Shown piece after piece: positions 50,600 through 60,000 of a stretch of DNA of 60,000 nt. Origin of the DNA: Takakia lepidozioides. Lineage: Eukaryota; Streptophyta; Takakiopsida; Takakiales; Takakiaceae. Position 1 is the stretch's first letter. Each line of letters starts with the position of its first letter. The stretch is from NCBI GenBank assembly GCA_030704615.1, contig CM060733.1:23190001-23250000 (forward strand). The letters are read 5' to 3'. Made by a program: the position numbers and the translations under genes. Under the pieces are notes generated by a model that saw only the letters and a list, made by a program, of their open reading frames with translations, had not been told where the DNA came from and made no database searches.

Positions 50600-53500
50600 T
50601 AGGAGCTAGTGTGTGATCAGTAGGGTTTGGGTGTTTGCTAGAAAAAATTCAGCTGTCATTGTCAGCTTCTAGCAGCAAGGGCAAGGTCTATGCATTAATG
50701 GTGCTGAGTAAGGGATAGCTGAAGGAGAGCAGGGATAGAGTGTTGGTCAGAGATTCATCCAAGAGGGATGGATATCAGGCACAATAGTGCCCATGATTCC
50801 CTGTGGATTGATAGCTACAGGAAACCTGCATGGGTAGATGGTCAACTGAAACAGCGGCAGCGGCATATTTGAAATCAGGTGCTCCACCATGGCCACAGCT
50901 TCCAAGGGAGGACCAAGAGAGGGAGTCCACAATACCACTTTTGGCACTTCTGGGCACGTGAGGATGCTATGTGAGGGAGGGCAACTGAAAGAGGCTCTAC
51001 AGATTTTGAAGGGTTTCAGCAGATTCAGCAGATTCAGATACTTATGTCTGTCTCTTGCATAAGTGCATCAAGATGAAAGGCCTAGAAGCCGGAAAACAGG
51101 TGCATACTCACATTATCCAAAGTGGATTCAAACCCAACGTTTTTCTATGCAACACCCTTTTGTTAACATGTATGTGAAGTGTGGGAGCATTGTGGATGCA
51201 CACTGAGTGTTCAACAAAATGCCTGAACAAGGTGTGATCACGTGGAATATAATGATGGCTGAACGAGATGTGATCTCGTGGAACACAATGATCACTGGAT
51301 ATGCTCAGCGTGGGTGCGGGATGAAGGCTTTGGAGACCTATGAGCAAATGATTCAGGAAGGGTTGAACCCGACCAGGTCACATTCGTTTCATTTTCAATG
51401 TGTGTGCAAGCCTGGAAAGGGCAAAGAGGTCCATGGTGATATCGTCAAAGCTGGAATTGTACCAGATGTCATTCTAAACAATGCCCTCATTGACATGTAT
51501 GCCAAAGACGGAAGTACTGAAGATGCAAAGGGAGTGTTCGTCAGGATGGCTGAACGAAATGTGGTATCATGGAGTGCTATGATTGCAGGATACAAAATAC
51601 GTGTGGGATTGATACTGCCAATGTGACAACAAGAAAGTATCCCGAAACAGGTAACATAGACGAGGAGAAGCTGTGGAATGAATACTTTTCTGACCCCAGT
51701 CAATGGTGGGACAATCGAGGCAAGAAGATGAATGTCTGTTAGATTACACAGAGTAGCAGGCACAATTGAGCATAGGAACTATGGAATTTATAGCCTCCAT
51801 TCTTCTAAGTTTACTTTCTCTACTGTCCAAAAATCAATCAGAAGGTTCATGGATACAGCAGGCAAGGGTACCACCGACAGTTTGGAGGCTGTGATGGCTG
51901 CATATGTGTGGGGAAAAAGAAGCTCCTCCTGGAACAGGAGTGAAGGTTGACAGCATCCGCAGGCAAGTCATGCATCCTTTCATGTACCCTCCTCTTCTTC
52001 CACAGACTTTAAACCAAGGAGGCATTTCAGCAGATTCAGAAACGTATGTCAGAGCAGAAGTTGCGAGAGATCTGCTGCTGGACTTAGGGCGCAAGCAACA
52101 GGTGCTTGGCATTCAGGTGTATGCCTCTACCTCAGCCAACAGGAATGTGATACTCTTGGATTTTGGATGCTATTGCTATCAACCATCTATGCTGCAGCTG
52201 GTAATTGGGATAATACTGCAAAGGTGAGAAGAATGATGAAGGTTAGAGGAGTTAGAAAGGAGCCAGGTCGTTGTAGAAAAACAGAAAAGGAATTTTAATG
52301 TTTGCCACCACAGTGAGAAGCTGGCCATTAGTTTTGTGTCTGGAGACAAAAGTAGTGGATCTGCCAACATCCAGTCCAACAGGTGAAGTCCTGGCAGAAT
52401 GGGAAGAGGAGATTTCAAGTGCCTGAATATTAGGCAAGAGGAACTGACCCTACTAAAATGAAGTTGACTTGAAAGTTAACTTGGAAAGCTGATGTGTCCA
52501 AGGCCATGTTGAAGAATGCAGAATGTCCAAACAACAATTAGGCATAAAACCCTGAACTCATTTCCGGTTTGTAATATGGATGAGTGAAGGGCAGCCTTGA
52601 CACTACTGTAATTTTAACTCAGGGTGAGGTTCAACCTCGAAACTTTCAAAGTTAGTAAACAGAGGTACAGGCGTATGAGCAAATGATGCGTGAAGGGGTG
52701 AAGCCCAACCACATCACGGTCGGTTGCATTTGCAATGTGTATGCAAGCCTGGGAGCCCTGGAAAAGGGGAAAGAGGTCCATGATGACCTCGTCAAAGCTG
52801 GAATTGTAGCAGATGTCATTCTGAACACTGCCCTGGTGGACAATATGTATGCCAAATGTGGGTGCATTAAAGATGCAAAGGCAGTTTTCAACAATATGCA
52901 GGCTGAATGACATCTTCAGAGCTGGAATCGTACCAGATGTGATCCTGAACAATACCTTGGTGGACATGTATGCCAAATGTGGGAGCATTGAGCATGCAAA
53001 GGGGAGTGTTTGACCATATGGCTGAACAAAATGTGGTGTCATGGAACATGATGTTGCAGAATATGCACAACAAGGGCGCAGGATGGTGGCTTTGGAGACG
53101 TATGAGCAAATGATGTGCGAAGGAGTGAAGCCTAGAAAAGGGTAAAGAGGTCCATGGTTGCATCGTCAAAAGCTGGAATTGTACCAGATGTCATCTTGAA
53201 CACTGCCTGGGTGGACATGTATGCGATGTGGGTGCATCGAGGATGCAAATGGCTGAACGTGGTGTGGTGTCGTGGAGTGTGATGATTGCAGATATGCACA
53301 GCAAGGGTGCGGGATGGAGGCTTTGGAGACCTATGAGCAAATCACATTTGTTTGTGTTTGCAATGCGTGTGAAAGCCTGGGAGCTCTGGAAAAGGGGAAA
53401 GAGGTCCATGGTGACATCGTCAAAGCTTGAATTGTACCAGATGTCATCCTGAACACTGCCCTGGTGGACATGTATGCCAAATGTGGGTGCATTAAGGATG

Positions 53501-54207
53501 CAAATGGAGTTAATTTTAGCATTATGGCTGAACGAGATGTGGTGTCGTGGAACGCGATGCTTGCAGGGGTATGCACAGCAGGGGCGCGGGATGGAGGCTT
53601 TGGAGTTCTATTCCAGAGTTTATTGAGCCTGTCACAGGCTGTCATTGTCAGCTGCTAGCAGCAAGGCAAGGATGTATGCATGATTTGTGCAGAGGCATGG
53701 ATAGTTGAAGGAGCAGGGATAGAGTGTGGGTCTAGATTCATCCAAGGGGACCGGACTTCAAGCTCCAGATTACCTATGATTCCCTGTGGATCAATAGCTA
53801 CAAGTAACTTGCATGGGTAGATGGTCAACTAAAGGCACGTATGTTTGCATTTGCAGTGCGTGTGCTAGCTTGGCAGCCCTGGAAAAGGGGAAAGAGGCCC
53901 ATGGTGACATCGTCAAATCTGGAATTGTACCAGATGTCATTCTGAACACTGCCCACCGCGATGCTTGCAGGGTATGCACAGTAGAGGCACGGGATGGAGG
54001 CTTTGGAGACCTATGAGCAAATGATGTGCAAAGGGGTGAGGCCAACCACATCACATTTGTTTGTGATTCCAATGCTTGTGCAAGCCTGGCAGCCCTGGAA
54101 AAGGGCAAGAGGTGCATGGTTGTATCGCAAAAGCTGGAATTGTACCAAATGTGATTCTGTACGATATCCTCGTGGGCATGTATGCCAAATTTGGGTGCAT
54201 TGAGGAG
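50600..54207 (+). pseudogene. PPR array 3 with OSB-like fragment
   Basis: The segment begins with sequence shared by the other arrays (50,640-50,880). From 51,060 it reads GLEAGKQVHTHIIQSGFKPN and a PPR run (VISWNTMITGYAQRG, VPDVILNNALIDMYAK) to 51,600. At 51,650-51,735 it reads EEKLWNEYFSDPSQWWDNRG, the OSB PDF-like motif. An E+ piece, KVRRMMKVRGVRKEPG, is at 52,215-52,262. Further triplet units follow at 52,670-52,910, 52,920-53,130, 53,150-53,640 and 53,830-54,205. Frames are broken throughout. The last unit is cut by transposon copy C at 54,208. A shared internal flank (53,625-53,825) repeats 50,650-50,850. Confidence 0.8.
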
Positions 54208-54560
54208 GTTTGCTATTTCATGAGCATGAGCGGCATGAGCAGAGTAGTAACACAATCGGTTTTCATGAGCAGAAGTACAAATTTCGAAAATAAAAAACAA
54301 TAAAAACAATAATTTAATGCAATGTGTCAGGAAAAAAAATATATTATTCGGCCCCTTGAAGGGAAATTGCACTTTTGACAGTTGTGCTCATGATATTTCG
54401 TCTTCCGCTCATGGCAATTCCCAGCGACATGTGCAAATATGGCGCCGAATTTCGCGGTAATAGGGTCCGTAACTTGAAAAAACGGCGACGTATTTCGCGG
54501 CAATAGGTCTGTCTGGCGAAAAATGGTGCCGAATTCCGCGGCTATAGGTCCCCTCCTGAC
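54208..54560 (+). repeat. Left terminus of transposon copy C
   Basis: Begins GCTATTTCATGAGC with CATGAGCGG words, as at 40,222, interrupting a PPR frame. A reverse-oriented GCTCATGATATTTCG...CCGCTCATGGC follows at 54,388-54,416. Then GGCGCCGAATTTCGCGGTAA, CGCGGCAATAGG and CCGCGGCTATAGG phrases occur at 54,441-54,548, related to the element-end motif of copies A and B. Confidence 0.55.
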
Positions 54561-54815
54561 AGGTAATTCGGCGCCATTTTTCCAGTGCATGTTCGGACTT
54601 GGCCAGTTTTCGGCCAAAAAAGAGAAATTCGGCGCCATTTTTCCAGACACGGTACCAGTGCATGTTGGGACTTAGCCAGTTTTCGCCCCAAAAAAGAGAA
54701 TTCGGCGCCATTTTCCCAAACACAGGTACCAGTGCATGTTGGGACTTAGCTAGTTTTCGGCCCCAAAAAGAGAAATTCGGCGCCATTTTTCCAGAAATGG
54801 CCACAACTGCTTCTT
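54560..54815. repeat. Subterminal array, about 3.5 units of 74 bp
   Basis: Units marked by GTGCATGTT at 54,585, 54,658 and 54,732 contain GGGACTTAGCCAGTTTTCGG and ATTCGGCGCCATTTTTCCAG. These words match those of the copy B intron array (GGGACTTAGCC; GGCGCC with TTTCCAG), so the intron array and the subterminal array share ancestry. Confidence 0.8.
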
Positions 54816-54962
54816 GTTGGATCTCAGTTTTCGGCCCCAAAAAGAGAAATTGCCTCATTCCAGGAGTTTGGGGTTGCATTTCATTTACACTGAAAAAAAA
54901 AAGTCTGATACAGCAAAAAATGCAGTTTTCAAAATATCCATATGGAGGATCCGTTTGCCCCA

Positions 54963-57440
54963 TCAATGATTTCTGGAATCCCTAAGGAGGAGTTTGTGCA
55001 GCTCATTCACGCTCAACGCCGGTGCATGAATAAAGTCATCAATAGTCACGTTCATCCTCAACCTCTTCAGTAAATGTAATACAGATGCTTGCACGGATAA
55101 TACTTCGAACCCTTCTTTGCTTCCATCAACGAGAAGTCCGTACAGTTGCAAGTCGGCTCCACTCCAATCGTAATTGTGTATACATCGTCGCGTACAGCCG
55201 AGCCGGCCGTTGCCATCCGATAACACGCCCAAGGCCGGGTGGGGGTACGTCCACGGAGCTCTGAATAGTGCAAGCCATCCAAGAGCATTGGCAATCCGAG
55301 TCTCATTCAACTTGTTGGGAGGGTGTCGTCTGTTCACTCTTCCGAATCGCATTGTGGGATGTGCAGAATTGTCAATCCGTCTCTACTGGAGACGAGCAGT
55401 CTGCAATGGCTGGGTTTGAGGAACCGGAAATGCGTGGGCCGGGATGTCTGTGCGTTGCACCATTCGAAATCCTGCTGCAGATAGAGCATCCGCCTCATTC
55501 GAGAGAGGCTGCAACCCGCGTGCAACAGGCCAGACGCCCGGAGGCTCCGGCATTCCCTGAATCCCGTACTTGGGCTTGCCAAATACACAGGTCATTATGT
55601 CGTGCCTACAGAACCAAAATGTCTACGTTGTGGCGTGAGCAAATGTGGGAGTCAAAAATCTGCCGTTGAAACAAGGTGCAGGTACAGCACCGTGTGGGTC
55701 CTCCGAATCATCTCACCACAGCGTGCTCTCGTATCACACCCGGATGGCGCAACACTTCCCTCGAAATGCCGGCAATGTCCTCGCAATTCTCCACTGTGAC
55801 TCCGACACTCTTGTCTCCACAATGGGAATGTTGTATTGCTTTACTACAGATGGCTCGTTATGTTGCCGGGGCACGCGCCCTGTGCTCAAAGGAGATGGCG
55901 ATCTTGAACGTGCAGGACTTTCGGTGCTCGACGAGACCTCCTCGGACAACATCACCGGACCACGAGGGAGCGTGCGAATATTCTTGTCAGCTCGCCATGA
56001 ATCCTCTTCTCCGCCAGGTGCCTCGTCAAGTCTTCGTCTCACGGGACGGGTATGAACATCTCCTTCCAAATGTTGGCCTCTTCGCAGCAATGGCGTGTCC
56101 CGAAGGCCCTCTCGCAAGGCCGCCGCCCACTTCCGAGGATTCTTCGATCTGGAGGCAGTCCGCATCAGCATTTCCTGCCTGTCCGGCCCCAAGCCCCACT
56201 GTTTCCCTTTCAAGAACTCGTTGTACCTGCATTGTTGCATAATTGACCTCACAATGTCCTCCGTTGTGGCAGTGAGGATGTCCACCAGATGCGCCGCAGA
56301 GGAGGCACGCCAGGAAGAGTGCACTGATTCGGCCATGTTTGTCGTGGGCATGTCGGTGTCGGAGTCGAGACACATTTCCTGCACAAGCACATGTTCAGGT
56401 TACAAGCAAGTTACGAATATGGCCAAGAATAATATCCAACGGGACGCGAATTCGTGCAACTCACCTCCCGCATATAGTCGCCGAACTGGAGGAAACGATA
56501 ATGCCACCATGCTAGCCAACTGACCATTGCTCCTTCGTCTGATTTCCTTACAGCACCTGACGATGTCCACCAAGCCCGTATGCATGCAAACTGTGTCTCT
56601 GCATCATCCAAGGTGGGAGCGCGCTTCCACGCAAGGCACATGGAACGGTGCTCCTCTCTGAAATCTGGCGCCACGAGCCTGGTTGTGTACTGCGAAAGGC
56701 TCTGCAGAAAATGGAACCCACAAGATCTCTCCTTGCCTTCCATGGGAACATTGGGGTCTTGCCCGTACACCCTTCGGATGGCAGCCCAATTTGCTTGTGC
56801 GTTGTCCGCCATGAAACCACGGAAATTGGGAAGGGGCAATCCCGCCTTGGCCATCTGTTCGTTTATTCCCTGCCAAAGAAGCATCTCCGATTGTGTGTCC
56901 TCTCCTTTCATCTCACAAATAGCAATTGTCATTAGCATCCTGCAGTGGGTGTCGTAGACATGTGCACCCATTGTCACCCACTGGTGATTTGTAATTCGCT
57001 TGATATGGTCGAACATGACCCAACTGTTGACAAGTTCCCACTCGTCATCCTGTCGACCAGTTCGACGCCACTGCCAGGTCCACACGTGGACATTTTGAAT
57101 ACGAAACAACGATCTGCCTCAGTCCCTTGTCCTGGAAACCTACTTCCATGAATGTAGTCATATCCACATCGTCGCTTCACCTCCAGAATGGAGTGCATAT
57201 CCGAGCCACGCCCAATTTTCTGTTTGCATGAGACAATGTGGTTTCGGACATTCGGTGAACATACGTGGGACACCGACTCTAGCAATGCCTCCATTTCCTT
57301 CTCGTCGAGAGGAACTCTATCGGAGCCGTCTTCCGACATAATTCTGGCCAATGCCATCTTATGGGCGGCTTGGAGCTGTATCTGTTTGGGTTTGGCACCC
57401 GGTCTCAACTTAACCTCCTCCTGAACGAGCTGCTCTGCTT
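54963..57440 (-). pseudogene. MULE-like SWIM transposase, frameshifted and 5'-truncated (copy C)
   Basis: Reading leftward from 57,440: LVQEEVKLRPGAKP, then the catalytic core with MFDHIKRITN (first Asp), FMADNAQAN (second Asp) and CGFHF (CxxH), ending at a GTGAGT donor near 56,464. After an intron, DMPTTNMAESVH supplies the third acidic residue. The C-terminal half is spread over three frames: 56,390-55,734, then 55,600-55,200, then the SWIM finger CNCTDFSLMEAKKG/YYPCKHLYYIY at 55,130-55,067, and a last frame to 54,963. The N-terminal zinc domain and ORF1 are missing where the LINE abuts at about 57,440. The copy is inactive. Confidence 0.8.
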
Positions 57441-60000
57441 CGTGGGTAGACCCTTGAGGTCATCCAAGATGTCCTCCCCCATGTCACAGACTAGAAACAA
57501 GTTCAGGGAAGTTTTCTGCCTAACTTCATTTTCATCAGACAATCTCATGGCAACAGACATGGCTGAGGACACTATAGCCTCTAAGTCAGATTTATCTAGC
57601 AGGGTCAAGACTTGCGGATCCAGGTCCAGGTCCTTGAGGATCTCTTCTACTCTCTTCTACCAGGACTTAGCCTGTTTGACAGGGCGGTCCTGTTTCCAAG
57701 ATATAGAGTCGATTAACTTAGGATATCTGGTGTTGGGCATATGTTGCAGCTGACCCCACCATCTGACCTTGAATTCATCTCGTCGGGAGCTTAAGGACGG
57801 AATGCCAAACTCACCCCGAACAGCCACATTGGCTGTTTTGGAGCATGCTGACATACACTCCTTAAGCACCCCCACTTGAATGGATTCTAGAGACTTAGCC
57901 TGGTTGGAGTTATCAACCCATATAGCAGATCCGTACTCCAAGGCAGGTCTAATAACGCGACAAAGCATGGTTTTCTTAACCTCAGAGTTGACCCCTCTGC
58001 AGTGGAAAAATTTAGTGAGCCCCAGAGCTTTGCCCTTGCCAGTTTGAACAACTTTCCGGATATGTGCATCCCAATTACAATTGGAGGAGAACTCAACGCC
58101 CAGGTAAGTGTAGGAAGGGAGGACCGGGATCTCTTGGCTACCCCACTGCCACTTAAGATCACTTCCTCCCTCTCCTCTGTCGTTGAATGCTACCACTGCA
58201 CATTTGCTGGCATTAGCCTCTAGCCCCCAAAGATCAAAGTATCTCTTCGCGCAATCAATCAACTCCTGGAGATTGGTTGGAGTCTCCCCTATGCCTGCGA
58301 AGTCATCCGCAAACATAAGGGCTGGTATGGTGGTATCACCCACCCTTAACCCAAATCCCTCACTTTCCACATCCTCGAGGAGTTGATTGATGAAAACATT
58401 GAAGAGCAGAGGGGAGAGAGTACATCCTTGAGCTACACCTTGGTCTATGTCAAAGAAGTTGGACTTCTGTCCGTTAACAGTGACACAGCTTTTGGTGTGA
58501 GCATACAAGTTGTGGACAACTCTCCACATCTTTCCCTTGATCCCACAAGACCAGAGGCGGAACCATAGGCCATCTCTCCACACTGTGTCATAAGCCTTTT
58601 TGACATCCAGGAAAAAAACATAAGTGGGTTTCCCTTCTTTTTTCCTTCCCTGGATAATCTGGCTTAGAGTGAAGATATGATCCACACAGCCCCTGTTTCG
58701 CCGAAAGCCAGCTTGGCCTTCGTGGAAACAACCTCTAGACTCCAGATCAACCTCGAGACGAGTACTTATAACTCTGCAAAATGTCTTGCCAACAGCATTG
58801 AGGAGCGTGATGCCACGGTAGTTCCCCGGTTCTTCTCTGTCACCCTTCTTGTTTAGATTGACAATGACCCCCTGTCGCCAGCGAAAGGGGATCATTTCAG
58901 TCTTCCAGATAAGGTTTTAAGAGGAGAACTAGGGCCTCTATCATGGGATCGCCACCGTGCTTGATAAGCTCGTTGACAATACCATCAGGTCCACCAGCTT
59001 TATATCCATTTAAATGTTCAATTGCTTCCACAATCTCAGAAGAACTAATGGGAGCATTATAAGCCATTGAAATATACTCCAGTTCATCAGGGCTGTTTTG
59101 AATCATAGGAATAGTTTTTCCAACTGTGTCCCTCCATTCAGCAGAAGACCCCTCACTGTTAGACCTAGAAGTTCTGCCAAGGATACTGTAGTGAGTTTCA
59201 AAGGTTTTGACAATGTCAACCGATGAAGTCACCACTGCACCTTTAGTAGTCTTCAGCGCTTGTACTTGCTGATCGTTTTTCGGCTTGTACAAACGTTGAA
59301 GGGCCAACCAGAATTTCTTGTCATTACCACCATGGTGGTTTGAGTTTATTTCACTGTATAACTTGTCCCAGTATAATTTCTTCTGAGACCTAACAAGCTG
59401 ATTGATATCTTTACGGAGCTGGTAGTACCTCGCCCACAATTCTCTGTTGGTTTCCAAATTGCAGCACTCTTTATAGAGGGCTCATCTCTCAGCTATCTTG
59501 AGTTTAATCTCATTGGTCCACCAATTAACTGCTCTACCGCAAACAATTAGTTTCCTCCCAATGATCTTGTCAGCCACGGAGGAAACGAAACTCTCCAAGA
59601 GTCCACTGCTCTTTCGACTTCATTTCTTGCGTTAACAGAGCGTGACTGAAGTTCTTGGAGCGATTGGACAAAATGAGGGAGAGCCTCTTGCAAGGCCTGG
59701 ACGTACTCAGCCTTGACCTCCTCATTGTGGAATTCTTCTATGCGCCACTTCCGAATCGAACGTTTCACAGATCTCTTGGTGGTGGGAAAACACCTTTTGA
59801 TCTCAGTCCAAACCAGGAAGTGGTCAGAGGTACCAATATCAGTTCTGTCGATCAACACATTGGCACACTGGGGGAACAAAATTTTGTCCATTATGATATA
59901 GTCCACAATGGAACGTTCCCCAGTTTGGGATTTCTCACGAGTCCACTGCACTTGGTCACCACTTGTCCTGTTATTCAAGGTCAAAAGCTGAAGCTCTTCT
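57405..60000 (-). mobile_element. Non-LTR retrotransposon (LINE) ORF2, decayed, continues past the window end
   Basis: Reading leftward: endonuclease C-terminus with SIVDYIIMD and GTSDHFLVW (59,984-59,547); linker and RT start with GYKAGGPDGIVNELIK (59,457-58,897); and RT core at 58,895-57,657 with GNYRGITLLN, GQAGFRRNRGCVDHIF, FLDVKKAYDTV (motif A), GVAQGCTLSPLLFNVF (motif B), ALMFADDFAG (motif C) and YTYLGVEFSS. The C-terminus continues past an in-frame TAG (57,657) to 57,405. A stop near 59,457, a frameshift at 58,896 and the TAG show that it is dead. The 3' end abuts transposase copy C near 57,440. The FADDF motif and overall pattern differ from the common plant L1 type, but the clade is not assigned. 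Confidence 0.85.

Noticed and set aside
55734-56390. Separate gene upstream of the SWIM finger in copy C
   Set aside because: It aligns with the second exon of the copy A transposase (NMAESVH, MPTTN), so it is part of the broken transposase.

Overview
The window is nuclear DNA from a plant, most likely a seedless land plant such as a fern or lycophyte. The evidence is GT-AG introns throughout, large decayed arrays of PLS/DYW-type pentatricopeptide repeat (PPR) sequence, a plant SBT2-like subtilase exon, a plant FCP1-like phosphatase pseudogene, a CACTA tnp2 remnant and CCCTAAA-type telomere-like DNA. The species cannot be fixed from sequence alone. About half the window is mobile or formerly mobile DNA.

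The most interesting content is a family of large MULE-like DNA transposons carrying a gene not normally expected there: a multi-exon fusion of a ParB/Srx-like domain (DGNHR motif) to a beta-class amino DNA methyltransferase. Copy A (about 1-11,240) has a SWIM-finger transposase leftward (4,073-569) and the ParB-methyltransferase rightward (4,735-10,674), head to head across 660 bp. Copy B (about 40,222-50,150) has the same head-to-head layout in mirror image: the ParB-methyltransferase runs 46,968-40,582 and the partner transposase (49,088-50,150) is broken. Copy C (54,210-57,440) is a frameshifted transposase cut by a LINE (57,440 to the window end). Copy D (14,118-14,837) is a lone N-terminal ORF. 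Both methyltransferase genes splice by hand into unbroken frames of about 1,193 and 1,445 codons with mostly shared intron positions and phases, although three of the four transposase copies are dead.

The same family carries clusters of short perfect or near-perfect palindromes. Copy A has twelve 24-bp palindromes confined to introns 1 and 5 of the methyltransferase gene, plus relatives beside the transposase 3' end. Copy B has nine tandem 95-bp double-hairpin units in the intron equivalent to copy A intron 5, and 1.7 kb of GGCGCC-centred palindromes between its two divergent genes. Copy C has a related array near its end. A ParB-like protein encoded beside palindrome clusters suggests a self-recognition or self-marking system, which is an inference.

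Between these elements, in order: PPR pseudogene array 1 (11,310-14,020); a gene-poor stretch with a subtilase exon (18,510) and an FCP1-like pseudogene (22,264-23,026); PPR array 2 (25,226-28,560); an unclassified transposase-like tail (30,090-30,940); telomere-like DNA (31,680-33,610); a tnp2 remnant (34,844-35,300); one plausible host gene for a small secreted cysteine-rich protein (36,117-36,957); a foldback element with a second element nested in its arm (37,432-39,244); a coiled-coil pseudogene (39,287-40,220); and PPR array 3 (50,600-54,210).
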